Source: Embleya sp051903075 (lineage in GTDB: Bacteria; Actinomycetota; Actinomycetes; Streptomycetales; Streptomycetaceae). Taken from it: a stretch of 64,000 nt of DNA. The stretch's first letter is position 1. Every line of letters begins with the position of its first letter. Below the pieces are notes generated by a model that was given only the letters and a program-made list of their open reading frames with translations, searched no databases and was not told the DNA's origin. The position numbers were made by a program, and so were the translations under genes. The stretch spans positions 3,286,001 through 3,350,000 of the forward strand of contig NZ_CP182422.1 of assembly GCF_051903075.1 (NCBI RefSeq). Reading direction: 5' to 3'. Shown in pieces: positions 8,127 to 17,380 of this stretch.

Positions 8127-9257
8127 CTAGATCCCCGCGAGCGCCGCGATCCGTTCCCGCTGCGCCCCGCGCTCCCCGAGCACGTGCGCCGAGGTGATCG
8201 CCCGCTTCAGATACAGATGGCAGTCGTACTCCCACGTGAACCCGACGCCCCCGTGCAACTGGATCATCTCCTCGGCGACATGCCGATACGCCGCAGTGGC
8301 CGTCGTCATCGCCAACGGCGCCATCACCGCCAACTCCCCCGGCGAGCCAAGCCCCGATGCCTCCGCCTCCGTAGCCGCCCACGCCGCGTAGTACAGCGCC
8401 GAACGCGCCGTCTCGACCTCGACGTACAGATCCGCGCAGCGATGCTTGATCGCCTGGAAAGACCCGATCGGCCGCCCGAACTGCACGCGCCCCTTCGTGT
8501 ACTCCACGGTCGCCTCCAGGCACCGCCCCGCCCCGCCGACCGCCTCCGCGGCCACCGCGATCTCGGCCAGCGCCAGCACCCGCTCCAGGGCCGCTTCCGC
8601 GCCGACCGCGCCCAACAGCCGGGCGGGCGTGTCCGCGAAGGTCAACCGCGCCTGCTTGCGCGTCTGGTCCAGCGTCGGCAGCGCCGTGCGCGTCAACCCG
8701 GCCGCGTCCCGATCCACCGTGAACAGCGCCAGGTCGCCATTGACCCGTGCGCCCACCACGATCAGATCCGCGATCAGCCCGTCGATCACGTGCGTCTTGA
8801 CACCGTCCAGGCGCCACCCGTCACCGTCGGCCCGCGCCGCCATCTCCACCGCGCGCACATCCCGCCGCCCCGGCTCGGCCAGAGCCAGCGCCCCGAGCGT
8901 CTCGCCGGCGGCCAGGCCCGGCAGGTATTCGGCCCGCGCCGCCTCGTCGCCCGCGTGCACGAGCGCGTACGCGGTCAGCACCGACGACGCCAGGAACGGC
9001 GAGGGGAAGAGCGCGCGGCCCATCTCCTCCAGCGCCACCACCAACTCGGTGAAGCCGAAACCGACCCCGCCGTACTGCTCCGGAATCGCGAGACCGGCCA
9101 ACCCGGTCTGCTCGCACACGCGTCGCCACACCTCGGCGTCGTAGCCGGTCTCGGTGGCCATCACCGCCCGGACGGCGGGCGAATCGCTGTGCCGATCGAA
9201 CACGTCCCGGAGCGCTTTGCGAATCTCCTGCTGCTCGTCGCTGAACTCGACGTCCAC
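8127..9257 (-). CDS. Acyl-CoA dehydrogenase (FadE type)
   Basis: FAD-dependent acyl-CoA dehydrogenase, 376 residues, introducing an alpha-beta double bond. N-terminal domain begins VDVEFSDEQQEIRKAL; the C-terminal domain has FGRPIGSFQAIKHRCADLY and LHGGVGFTWEYDCHLYLKRA, typical of the steroid-associated FadE group. The mid-chain flavin segment (GALALAEPGRRD) is divergent, as in subunits that work as heteromers. GTG at 9257 has AAGGAG nine bases upstream; an upstream ATG at 9281 lacks one. Divergent from a ligase gene with the palindrome at 9364-9378 between them. Ends next to the repeat array. Confidence 0.88.
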   Translation of the reverse strand: MDVEFSDEQQEIRKALRDVFDRHSDSPAVRAVMATETGYDAEVWRRVCEQTGLAGLAIPEQYGGVGFGFTELVVALEEMGRALFPSPFLASSVLTAYALVHAGDEAARAEYLPGLAAGETLGALALAEPGRRDVRAVEMAARADGDGWRLDGVKTHVIDGLIADLIVVGARVNGDLALFTVDRDAAGLTRTALPTLDQTRKQARLTFADTPARLLGAVGAEAALERVLALAEIAVAAEAVGGAGRCLEATVEYTKGRVQFGRPIGSFQAIKHRCADLYVEVETARSALYYAAWAATEAEASGLGSPGELAVMAPLAMTTATAAYRHVAEEMIQLHGGVGFTWEYDCHLYLKRAITSAHVLGERGAQRERIAALAGI

Positions 9258-9363
9258 GTGGCGCAACTCCTTGACACTCATGTCGCGCGGGGTCCGGGTC
9301 GGTCGCCCGGCCCGAGTTCCGGTCGGCCCCATTGACGATCCGGCAGCCCGCGAGCACCAGTAT

Positions 9364-9378
9364 CTGACACACCGTCAT
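9364..9378. promoter_or_regulatory. CTGAC-N5-GTCAT variant site between fadE and ligase genes
   Basis: CTGAC-ACACC-GTCAT, preceded by TAT and followed by AC, matches the window-wide palindrome with one arm change. It lies between the divergent starts at 9257 and 9500. Confidence 0.5.
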
Positions 9379-9499
9379 ACCTTTAGAACATTGCTTTCGT
9401 CACACCTCCGAAACGTCGCGTTACCCCGGGCGTGTCGTGTTGTGTGGCATACACCACCCCCCACGCCGATACTTCGCGCGCAGGCCGAAGGGACCCGTT

Positions 9500-11017
9500 G
9501 TGACCGTTCTCGCCCAGGTGCTTCGTGAGGCCGCCCGACGCTTTCCCGAGCGGCGGGCCCTCGTGCACGGCGGAAGCGGGTTCACCTACGGCGGCCTGGA
9601 CGCGGTGACCGATCAGGTCGCATCGGGCCTGGCCGCACGCGGTGTGCGGGCCGGGCATCTGGTCGCCCTCGTGCTCCCGTCCGGGCTCGAGTACGTGATC
9701 GCCTACACCGCCCTGGCCCGGCTCGGCGCGATCACCACCGGGGTGGGACCGCGCTACACCCCCACCGAACGCGCCGCGATCCTGGAGCGCGCCGCGCCGG
9801 ACCTGGTCCTGGCCGGGGAGGACCTGCTCGACGGCATCCCGGCCGGTCCCGAGGTCGTGCGCTGCGTACCGGCCGCCGACGCGGCAAACGTCTGGACCGA
9901 GTTGCGGCTCGACACGATCCCGCCCGCGCCGCCGGTGACGGGGGATCAGGACCCGGACCTGCCCGAGACGGTCGTGTTCACCTCGGGCACCACGGGCACT
10001 CCGAAGGGAGCCCTGTTCACCTCCCGGCAAATCGCCGCGATCACCGCGATGGACACCGGCGAGCGCTGGGGCGAGGGCGGCCCGCAACTGATCGCCACCG
10101 GCCTGCCGCACGTCGGTTTCATGACCAAGCTCGCCGGCTACCTCAAGTCCGGCGCGACCCTGCACATCCTCGGCCGCTGGCGGGCCCAGGACGCGTTGCG
10201 CGTGGTGGCGCGCGAGCGCATCCCCTACCTCGGCGGCGTGGCCGCGCAGGTCTCCCTCCTGCTCGGCCGCCCGGAGTTCGAGCGCTACGACCTCGCCCAC
10301 GTGCGCGGTCTGATCGTCGGTGGCGGGCCGTCCCCCGCCCCGCTCGTGCACGAGGCCCGGACCCGATTCGGGGCGGGCTACTCGATTCGCTACTCCTCCA
10401 CCGAATCCGGGGGGCTGGGCACGCTGACCGCGTTCGACGCCCCCGACTCCGAGGCGCTGTACACGGTCGGCCGCCCCCGACCGGGCACCGAGGTGGAGAT
10501 CCGCGACCCGAAGACCGGCGCGATCCGACCGGCGGGCGAGGAGGGGCAGATCTGCCTGCGATCGCCCGCCGTGATGGCGGGCTACTGGCGCGACCCCGCG
10601 GCGACCGCCGCGGCTCTCGATGCGGAGGGCAGGCTGCGTACCGGCGACCTCGGCCGGATCGACGAGGCCGGCTGCCTGCGGATCACCGGGCGGATGACGG
10701 AGATGTACATCCGCGGCGGATACAACGTGTATCCGCAGGAGGTGGAGGCGGTCCTGCTCGACCATCCCGATGTGGCCTCGGTCGCGGTGATCCCGCGACC
10801 CAGTCGGGTGATGGGCGAGATCGGGGTCGCGGTCGTGGTGTCACGTGCCGCATCCGAGCCGTCACTGGCCGCGTTGCGCGAATTCGCGGCCACACGGCTG
10901 TCCGCCCACAAGCTCCCCGAGGCGATCCGCATCGTGCCGGCGCTGCCGTTGACCGGCATGGACAAAGTGGACCGCAGATCCCTGACCCAGCAGGAAAAGT
11001 CCTTCGGGGACGTTTAG
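9500..11017 (+). CDS. Acyl-CoA synthetase (AMP-forming, FadD type)
   Basis: ANL-superfamily ligase, 505 residues, activating a carboxylic acid to its CoA thioester through an acyl-AMP. P-loop VVFTSGTTGTPKG at about residue 156; the YSSTESGG segment is the A5 motif; TGDLGRIDEAGCLRITGR near 395 and GGYNVYPQEVE near 418 are the hinge motifs; the terminal catalytic lysine lies in TGMDKVDRR. GTG at 9500 with GAAGGGA upstream. Shares an intergenic palindrome with the divergent fadE gene. A HIP-CoA ligase (FadD3-like) role fits the context, but similarity to FadD3 looked only general, so no symbol is given. Confidence 0.88.
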   Translation: MTVLAQVLREAARRFPERRALVHGGSGFTYGGLDAVTDQVASGLAARGVRAGHLVALVLPSGLEYVIAYTALARLGAITTGVGPRYTPTERAAILERAAPDLVLAGEDLLDGIPAGPEVVRCVPAADAANVWTELRLDTIPPAPPVTGDQDPDLPETVVFTSGTTGTPKGALFTSRQIAAITAMDTGERWGEGGPQLIATGLPHVGFMTKLAGYLKSGATLHILGRWRAQDALRVVARERIPYLGGVAAQVSLLLGRPEFERYDLAHVRGLIVGGGPSPAPLVHEARTRFGAGYSIRYSSTESGGLGTLTAFDAPDSEALYTVGRPRPGTEVEIRDPKTGAIRPAGEEGQICLRSPAVMAGYWRDPAATAAALDAEGRLRTGDLGRIDEAGCLRITGRMTEMYIRGGYNVYPQEVEAVLLDHPDVASVAVIPRPSRVMGEIGVAVVVSRAASEPSLAALREFAATRLSAHKLPEAIRIVPALPLTGMDKVDRRSLTQQEKSFGDV

Positions 11018-11149
11018 TAACCGCGCGATGACCAGCAGATATCCGCAACATGTTTGACCAAGTCAGCAAATGTCCAGGTGATCGGACAGATGCGTCGGGA
11101 CCGGGCCGGTGAGACAGTGGACAGCCCTGACGTCCCATCAGCAAGCTAA
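11018..11149. other. Gap between ligase and ADP-forming synthetase genes
   Basis: Non-coding stretch after the ligase stop, with no convincing hairpin. It leads into the palindrome at 11150-11164. Confidence 0.5.
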
Positions 11150-11164
11150 CTGACTAACCGTCAG
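11150..11164. promoter_or_regulatory. CTGAC-N5-GTCAG palindrome upstream of the ADP-forming acyl-CoA synthetase
   Basis: Perfect arms CTGAC/GTCAG around TAACC, 72 bases before the ATG at 11236. Same architecture as the other sites. Confidence 0.7.
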
Positions 11165-11235
11165 CTCGATTCCGGCCTCGATCGGGCTTCGATCGGATCT
11201 GGCGGCGACGAAAGATCGAAAAAGGGACGGGCGCG

Positions 11236-13434
11236 ATGATGCTTCACGACAGCAGAGGACACCACTTCCCGGGGCACACTCGAACCAGCGTCACCGCGAA
11301 CGCGGATCCGTCGGCCGAACTCGACGTGACCGGCCGACCACTCGCGCTCCGCCCCGCCGACCTGGACCGCTTCTTCCGACCCCGCACGGTGGCGGTGATC
11401 GGCGCCTCGGACACCGAGGGCCGACCCGGCGCGCGGATCACCGCACAGCTGATCGCCTGGGCCGAGCGGGTCGGCGCGCGGTTGTTCCCGGTCAACCCCA
11501 AGCACGAACGCATCGCGGGCCGGCCGTGCCACGCGGACATCTCGGCGGTGCCCGAACCGGTCGACCTCGCGGTCGTCCTGGTCGGCGATCCGGCCGAGGT
11601 GCTGGAGCAACTGGCGGGCGCCGGCGTGGGTTTCGCGGTCGTGTTCGCGGCCGGTTTCGCCGAGGCGGGCAACGCCGGGGCCGAGGCCCAGGCGCGGCTG
11701 GCGCAGCTCACCTCGGGCGGTTCGTTGCGGCTGCTCGGGCCGAATACGAACCTGAACGCGTTCGAGGAGTTCCGCACCGACCTCGACGGTCCCGCGATCG
11801 CGCTGATCACCCAGAGCGGGCATCAGGGCCGACCGGTGTTCGCGGCGCAGGAGATCGGGATCCGGGTATCCCACTGGGCGCCGGTGGGCAACGAGGCCGA
11901 CCTGGAGATCGCGGACTTCGTGCGGCACTTCGCCGACCAGGAGGAGGTCGGGGTGATCGCCGCCTACGTCGAGGGGTTCAAGGACGGGCGCACGTTCGCG
12001 CTGGCGGCCGACCACGCGGCGCGGCAGGGCGTACCGGTGGTGGTGGTCAAGGTCGGCCGGACCGAGACCGGCGCGCGCATGGCCCAGTCGCACACCGGCA
12101 AGCTGACCGGCGGCGACCGCACCGCTTCGGCGGTGTTCCGCCAGTACGGGGTCACCCGGGTCGACGGCCTCGACGAACTCATCGACACGTCGCAGTTGTT
12201 CGCGCGTACCCGCACCCCGCTCGCGCAGGGTGTGTGCGTGTACTCGATCTCCGGCGGCACCGGTGCGCACATGGCCGACCTCGCCGCCGCCGAGGGCCTG
12301 GCCGTCCCGCAGTTGGAGCGGGCCACGCAGGAGAAGCTGCACGGGTGGATCCCGCCGTACCTGACCGTGTCCAACCCCGTGGACAACGGCGGGCACCCGG
12401 CGGGCGACGAGCGCGGCCGGAAGATCATCGACACGATCCTGGCCGACCCGGCGATCGGCGTGCTCGTCTGTCCGATCACCGGCGCGTTCCCGCCGATGAG
12501 CGACAAGCTCGCGCAGGACCTGGTGGACGCGGCGGAGGCGACCGACAAGGTGGTCTGCGTGGTGTGGGGCTCACCGGTGGGCGACGAGGACGCCTACCGG
12601 CAGATCCTCCTCAAGTCGAACAGGGTCGTGGTCTTCCGCACCTTCGGCAACTGCGTCCGGGCCCTGCGGGCCTACTTCGACTACCACCGCTTCCGCACCC
12701 AGTACTCGTCCCCGTTCGAGGACGTACCGCGCACCGCGTCGCCCGCCGCGGCGAAGGCGAAGCGGCTGCTGTCGTCGGGCAAGCCGCTGTCGGAGCACTC
12801 GGCGAAGCAGCTGCTGCGCACGTACGGGATCCGGGTGCCGCGCGAGCAGTTGGTCACCTCGGCCGCCGCGGCGGTGCGGGCGGCGGGGCTGATCGGCTAC
12901 CCGGTGGTGATGAAGGCGTGCGGCCCGCAACTGCCGCACAAGAGCGACCTGGGCCTGGTCAAACTGAGCCTGCGCTCGGCAAGCCAGGTGCGGGACGCGT
13001 ACCGCGAGATCACCGACGCGGCCAAGGAGGCGGGCGCGGGTCGCCTGGAGGGCGTGTTGGTCTGCCAACAGGTCGACCGCGGCGTGGAAATGGTGGTCGG
13101 CATCTCACACGACGACCTGTTCGGCCCGACGGTCTCGGTCGGCCTCGGCGGCATCTTCGTCGAGGTCTTCGACGACATCGCCATCGGCGTCCCCCCGTTC
13201 GGCGCCTACGAGGTGAAGCGCATGCTAGGCGAACTCCGCGGCCTCAAATGCCTCCAGGGCCTCCGGGGCCAACCCCCGGCCGACCTGGACGCCCTGGTCG
13301 ACGTGGTCATGCGGGTACAACGTATGGCGTTGGAACTGGGCGACGAAATAGCCGAGTTGGACATCAACCCACTGATGGTCATGCCAAGAGGCGGCGGCAC
13401 AGTCGCCTTGGACGCCCTCGCAGTGGCGAGATAG
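11236..13434 (+). CDS. ADP-forming (NDP-forming) acyl-CoA synthetase, alpha-beta fusion
   Basis: 732-residue protein of the acetate--CoA ligase (ADP-forming) family. Domains in order: Rossmann CoA-binding domain (about 45-170, VAVIGASDTEGRPG), two succinyl-CoA-ligase-like domains (about 185-480) with the conserved SHTGKLTGG segment whose histidine (H286) is the expected phosphohistidine, and a C-terminal ATP-grasp domain (about 510-732, GYPVVMKACGPQLPHKSD). It makes acyl-CoA at the cost of ATP to ADP and Pi. The ATG at 11236 overlaps a second ATG; a GGGACGG lies upstream. Own promoter with palindrome at 11150. Substrate not predictable; location suggests an acid from the catabolic pathway. 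Confidence 0.9.
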   Translation: MMLHDSRGHHFPGHTRTSVTANADPSAELDVTGRPLALRPADLDRFFRPRTVAVIGASDTEGRPGARITAQLIAWAERVGARLFPVNPKHERIAGRPCHADISAVPEPVDLAVVLVGDPAEVLEQLAGAGVGFAVVFAAGFAEAGNAGAEAQARLAQLTSGGSLRLLGPNTNLNAFEEFRTDLDGPAIALITQSGHQGRPVFAAQEIGIRVSHWAPVGNEADLEIADFVRHFADQEEVGVIAAYVEGFKDGRTFALAADHAARQGVPVVVVKVGRTETGARMAQSHTGKLTGGDRTASAVFRQYGVTRVDGLDELIDTSQLFARTRTPLAQGVCVYSISGGTGAHMADLAAAEGLAVPQLERATQEKLHGWIPPYLTVSNPVDNGGHPAGDERGRKIIDTILADPAIGVLVCPITGAFPPMSDKLAQDLVDAAEATDKVVCVVWGSPVGDEDAYRQILLKSNRVVVFRTFGNCVRALRAYFDYHRFRTQYSSPFEDVPRTASPAAAKAKRLLSSGKPLSEHSAKQLLRTYGIRVPREQLVTSAAAAVRAAGLIGYPVVMKACGPQLPHKSDLGLVKLSLRSASQVRDAYREITDAAKEAGAGRLEGVLVCQQVDRGVEMVVGISHDDLFGPTVSVGLGGIFVEVFDDIAIGVPPFGAYEVKRMLGELRGLKCLQGLRGQPPADLDALVDVVMRVQRMALELGDEIAELDINPLMVMPRGGGTVALDALAVAR

Positions 13435-13961
13435 CCGGAGCCGAACGAACCAGCCGGCCCACCCGACCCCGGAGCCGACCGAACGGAGCCGAGGGAACCC
13501 GAGCGAGCCAGGCGGGCCTGAACGGAACCGAGCAGGCCGAACGAAGCCGACCAGCTTCGCGGGTCCAACGGCCCCGGCGGTGCCGAACGGCCACCCACCC
13601 GCAGCCACGGCGCCCTCAAACGCCGGGCGGGCTGAACAGCCCGGCCGGCGTTTGAGGCCAAATAGCCGGGCCGGCGCTTGAGGCCACTCAGCCCGGCCGG
13701 CGTTTGAGGCCACCCCAACCAGACCGACACTCAACGCCAGACGCAAACCTCCCAGCCCGGCCGGCGTTTGAGGCCAACCCAACCCGACCAACACTCGACG
13801 CCAGACGCAAACCTCCCAGCCCGGCCGGCGTTTGAGGCCAACCCAACCCGACCAACGCCCAACGTCGGACACAAACCCTTCCAGCCCGGCCGGCGTTTGA
13901 GGCCAACGCAACACCAGCCCGTCCGGCGCTTGAGGACGGCCAACCACCCACAGGAGCCACC
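13435..13961. repeat. Cluster of CAGCCCGGCCGGCGTTTGAGGCC elements
   Basis: No gene. After about 170 bases of purine-rich GC sequence come seven or more copies of CAGCCCGGCCGGCG(T/C)TTGAGGCC. The first two copies, near 13615-13654, face each other (CTCAAACGCCGG...CCGGCGTTTGAG) and form a long terminator-like stem after the synthetase gene. The following copies are all in one orientation about 60 bases apart, separated by AACCCAACCCGACCAAC-type spacers. The last copy (near 13915) is of the GTCCGGCGCTTGAGGAC subtype. Confidence 0.8.
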
Positions 13962-14855
13962 ATGACCACCCCCGACCAAGACCTGCTGCACAGCGTGCGC
14001 GCCGGTGTCCTAACCCTCACCCTCAACCGCCCCGCAGCCAGCAACTCCCTCACCTGGCCCCAACGCGAACTCCTGATCGAACTCCTGGCAGAGGCCTCCG
14101 CAACGGAACAGATCCGAGCCGTAATCCTCACCGCCGCAGGCCAAAAGCACTTCTGTACCGGCATGGACCTCCGCAGCAGCCCCGGCACCAAGTCCCTCCT
14201 CGCCGAAACCCAAGCCGACGCCGAAGCCGAAGGCGCAAAAGCGGACGCAAACGCGAACGCGGCCACCAACACCCCCCAACCCCCCACCCGCCCCACCGGC
14301 TACGCCACCCGCATGATGAAGACCGGCGTCCAACGCCTCACCAACGCCATCCTCGACTGCGAAAAGCCCGTGCTCGCAGCAATCAACGGCACCACCGCCG
14401 GCTACGGCATGAGCCTCGCCCTAGCCTGCGACCTCGTGATCGCCGCCGACTCGGCCCGCTTCATCCAGATCTTCACCCGCCGCGGCCTGGTCCCGGACGG
14501 CGGCAGCGCCTACCTCCTCCCCCGCCTGGTCGGCCCGCAGAAGGCCAAGGAACTGATGTTCTTCGGCGACGACCTCCCCGCCGCCGAGGCACTCCGGATC
14601 GGCGTCGTGAACAAGGTCGTCCCCGCCGACGAACTCGACGCCACCGCCCGCGAATGGGCCGAGCGCCTGGCCACGGGCCCCACCCGGGCGTACGCGTTCA
14701 CCAAGCATCTGGTGAACCGCTCCCTCGAAAGCGACCGCACGACGGCCTTCGACGAGGAGGCCCGCATCGTCGAGGCGAACATGACCTCCCGCGACGCCAA
14801 CGAGGGAGTCGCATCGCTGATGGAGCGCCGCAAGCCGGAGTACTACGGCTGGTAA
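13962..14855 (+). CDS. Enoyl-CoA hydratase/isomerase family protein with low-complexity insert
   Basis: Crotonase-fold enzyme, 297 residues, longer than the usual 250-270. Oxyanion-hole segments are HFCTGMDL (about residue 64) and NGTTAGYGMSLALACDLVIA (about 145). The region VPDGGSAYLLPRLVG replaces the classical second glutamate with aspartate, as in several isomerase-like members. Between them, residues about 72-112 form an Ala/Asp/Asn/Thr/Pro-rich stretch absent from typical crotonases, probably a surface loop. ATG at 13962 with CAGGAG upstream. Codon use is oddly rich in CTA/ACC/CTC early on. Isolated between repeat cluster and the HsaB-like gene; hydration of an enoyl-CoA is the default inference. 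Confidence 0.85.
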   Translation: MTTPDQDLLHSVRAGVLTLTLNRPAASNSLTWPQRELLIELLAEASATEQIRAVILTAAGQKHFCTGMDLRSSPGTKSLLAETQADAEAEGAKADANANAATNTPQPPTRPTGYATRMMKTGVQRLTNAILDCEKPVLAAINGTTAGYGMSLALACDLVIAADSARFIQIFTRRGLVPDGGSAYLLPRLVGPQKAKELMFFGDDLPAAEALRIGVVNKVVPADELDATAREWAERLATGPTRAYAFTKHLVNRSLESDRTTAFDEEARIVEANMTSRDANEGVASLMERRKPEYYGW

Positions 14856-14929
14856 TCGAACGCCGGCGGCCGGCCGAGGCGCCCACCACGGCCCGCCGAC
14901 GGGCGGATGTGCCTTACGCCACAAGGCAA

Positions 14930-14944
14930 CTGACGAGTCGTCAG
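14930..14944. promoter_or_regulatory. CTGAC-N5-GTCAG palindrome upstream of the flavin reductase gene
   Basis: Perfect arms around GAGTC, with AA before and AT after, 99 bases before the ATG at 15044. A second, altered palindrome follows at 14991. Confidence 0.7.
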
Positions 14945-14990
14945 ATGTGACGAAGGACCCGCTCTCCTTTGATTGACGCAAGGAAATCGG

Positions 14991-15005
14991 GTGACGTAGC
15001 GTCAC
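14991..15005. promoter_or_regulatory. GTGAC-N5-GTCAC variant palindrome
   Basis: Perfect symmetric GTGAC-GTAGC-GTCAC with the same 5-base spacer as the main motif, 61 bases downstream of the site at 14930 and 38 bases before the flavin reductase start. Could be a second half of a paired operator or a site for another regulator. Confidence 0.45.
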
Positions 15006-15043
15006 AGACCCGACGCCCCTAGACACCTGCGAGGAAGTCCATC

Positions 15044-15598
15044 ATGGGCAAGATCGACGCAGCGAGCACGAAGCCGGCGGATCCCGCCGCGATCGCCCTG
15101 CCCGAGGGCGACGGCATCGTCGAGGCCGCCACGTTCCGACACGTCCTCGGCCACTTCGCCAGCGGCGTGACGGTGATCACCGCGCTCGACGGCGATACCC
15201 CGGTGGGCTTCGCGTGTCAGTCCTTCGCCTCGCTCTCGCTCGACCCGCCGCTGGTCACCTTCTTCGTCGCCAAGACCTCCACCACCTGGCCGCGCATCCG
15301 GCCGGGCGGCCGCTTCTGCGTCAACGTGCTCGCCGAGGACCAGGAAGCCCTGTGCCGCGCCTTCGCGGTCAGCGGCGCCGACAAGTTCGCCGGCGTCTCC
15401 CACGCCCCGACTCCGACCGGATCGCCGAGGCTGGACGACGTACTGGCCTGGATCGACTGCACGCTGGAGAGCGTGGTGGACGGCGGCGACCACGAGATCG
15501 TGATCGGCCGGGTCCAGGCCCTCGACGCGCCGCGCGTGGAGTGCGCGCCGCTGCTGTTCTACAAGGGCCGCTTCGGCCACCCCAGCCGCAACAGGTAG
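15044..15598 (+). CDS. Flavin reductase domain protein, HsaB-like
   Basis: 184-residue NAD(P)H:flavin oxidoreductase of the flavin-reductase-like (split barrel) family. The core VLGHFASGVTVITALDGDTPVGFACQSF (in two parts, residues 34-61) and SLDPPLVTFFVAKTSTTW are typical of reductase components that feed reduced flavin to two-component monooxygenases such as HsaAB of steroid A/B-ring degradation (HsaB is about 187 residues). The partner monooxygenase is not in the window. ATG at 15044 with CGAGGA upstream. Promoter carries two palindromes, so it belongs to the proposed regulon. Confidence 0.85.
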   Translation: MGKIDAASTKPADPAAIALPEGDGIVEAATFRHVLGHFASGVTVITALDGDTPVGFACQSFASLSLDPPLVTFFVAKTSTTWPRIRPGGRFCVNVLAEDQEALCRAFAVSGADKFAGVSHAPTPTGSPRLDDVLAWIDCTLESVVDGGDHEIVIGRVQALDAPRVECAPLLFYKGRFGHPSRNR

Positions 15599-15661
15599 CC
15601 ACGATCCCGGACCCGGGCGCGAGCCGCCGGGACCGGAGTCCGAGACCGTGGCGGTGCGCGA

Positions 15662-17380
15662 TCAGTGCGCGCCGGCTCCGGTCAGGGCCCTGACCTCGAG
15701 TTCGGCGAACTTGCGGTCGTCGTCGTCGGTACGCCGCCGACGGGCCGACAGCGCGCCGATCGCGGCGCACGCGAAGCCGACCGGGATCGAGATGATGCCC
15801 GGGTTCTCCAGCGGGATCGGCGCCGGCGTCGTGCAGCTGAACAGCGCCGTGGCGTTGCCCACATCCTTGCGGTCCTTCGAGACGTCGCAATCCGACGCCT
15901 GCTTGGCCGTCAACTGCTTGATCGCGGGCTTCGTGTCGGTGGCCCCGCCCCAGCAGATCGGGGACAACAACACCACGAGCACCGAGGTGACCAGGCCGCC
16001 GTAGATGCCGAACACGGCGCCGCGCGTGTTGAAGTTCTTCCAGAACAGCGAGAACAGGATGGCCGGCAGGTTCGCCGAGGCGGCGATCGCGAACGCCAGC
16101 GCGACCAGGAACGCCACGTTCAACTCGCGGGCGAACACCGACAGTACGATCGCGGTCGTACCGATCACCAGCGCCGAGATCCGCGCGACCCTGACCTCGT
16201 CCTTGTCGGTGGTGCGGCCCTTGCGGAAGACGTTCGCGTACAGGTCGTGCGCGAACGACGAGGACGACGCCAGGGTGAGCCCGGCCACCACGGCCAGGAT
16301 GGTCGCGAAGGCCACCGCGGCGATGAAGGCCAGCATCAGGGCCCCGCCGGTGGTACCCGCGCCGCCGCCGAGGTGCTCGGCGAGCCGGGTCGCGGCGGTG
16401 TTGCCGCTCGGGTCGGCCTTCTTGATCTCCTTGCTGCCGATCAGCGCGGCGGCGCCGAAGCCCAGGATCAGGGTCATCAGGTAGAACACCCCGATGATGG
16501 CGATCGCCCAGGTCACCGAGCGGCGCGCGACGCGGGCGTTGGGCACGGTGTAGAAGCGGACCAGGATGTGCGGCAGGCCCGCCGTACCGAGCACAAGGGC
16601 CAGACCGAGCGAAATCAGGTCGATCTTCGACCAGCCGTCGGTGGCGCCGTACTTGAGCCCCGGCTGCAGGAACGACTCGCCCGAACCGGACTTGCTCGCC
16701 GCCGTGCCGAGCAGGTCCGCCACGTTGAAGTCGAACTTGGCCAGCACCCACACGCACATCACGAACGCGCCCACCATCAGCAGGCCGGCCTTGACGATCT
16801 GGACCCAGGAGGTGCCCTTCATGCCGCCGACCGTGACGTACACGATCATCAGCGCGCCGACCGCCGCGATGACCGAGATCTGCGCGGCGTCGCTCTTGAC
16901 GTCGAGCAGGAGCGAGACGACCGAGGCCGCGCCGACCATCTGTGCGATCAGGTAGAAGATCGACACCACGATCGTGGACACGCTCGCGGCCGTCCGCACG
17001 GGCCGTTCGCGCATCCGGTTCGCCAGCACGTCGGCCATGGTGAACCGGCCGGAGTTGCGCATCGGTTCGGCGACCAGGAGCAGCGCCACCAGCCAGGCGA
17101 CGAGGAAGCCGATGGAGTACAGGAACCCGTCGTAGCCGGACAGCGCCAGGATGCCCGCGATGCCGAGGAAGGACGCGGCCGACATGTAGTCGCCGCCGAT
17201 CGCCAGGCCGTTCTGGAGCGAGGTGAACGAGCGGCCGCCGGCGTAGAAGTCCGCCGCCGTACGGTTCTTGCGGCTCGCCCAGAAGGTGATGCCGAGCGTC
17301 ACCACGACCAGTATGGCGAACATCGCGAACGTCCAGCCTCGGTTGCTGGACTTCGCGGCGAGTTCGAGAGAAAGATTCAC
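15662..17380 (-). CDS. Sodium/solute symporter (cation/acetate ActP type)
   Basis: 572-residue integral membrane protein of the solute:sodium symporter family with about 13 membrane helices. Signature stretches include DFYAGGRSFTSLQNGLAIGG near residue 45 and HILVRFYTVPNARVARRS. ActP/MctC-like members take up acetate, pyruvate or propionate. GTG start at 17380 overlaps the stop of the upstream DUF485 gene (GTGA); this pairing is the classic yjcH-actP arrangement. Uptake of short-chain acids would fit a catabolic neighbourhood, but no shared palindrome was seen in front of the pair. Confidence 0.92.
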   Translation of the reverse strand: MNLSLELAAKSSNRGWTFAMFAILVVVTLGITFWASRKNRTAADFYAGGRSFTSLQNGLAIGGDYMSAASFLGIAGILALSGYDGFLYSIGFLVAWLVALLLVAEPMRNSGRFTMADVLANRMRERPVRTAASVSTIVVSIFYLIAQMVGAASVVSLLLDVKSDAAQISVIAAVGALMIVYVTVGGMKGTSWVQIVKAGLLMVGAFVMCVWVLAKFDFNVADLLGTAASKSGSGESFLQPGLKYGATDGWSKIDLISLGLALVLGTAGLPHILVRFYTVPNARVARRSVTWAIAIIGVFYLMTLILGFGAAALIGSKEIKKADPSGNTAATRLAEHLGGGAGTTGGALMLAFIAAVAFATILAVVAGLTLASSSSFAHDLYANVFRKGRTTDKDEVRVARISALVIGTTAIVLSVFARELNVAFLVALAFAIAASANLPAILFSLFWKNFNTRGAVFGIYGGLVTSVLVVLLSPICWGGATDTKPAIKQLTAKQASDCDVSKDRKDVGNATALFSCTTPAPIPLENPGIISIPVGFACAAIGALSARRRRTDDDDRKFAELEVRALTGAGAH

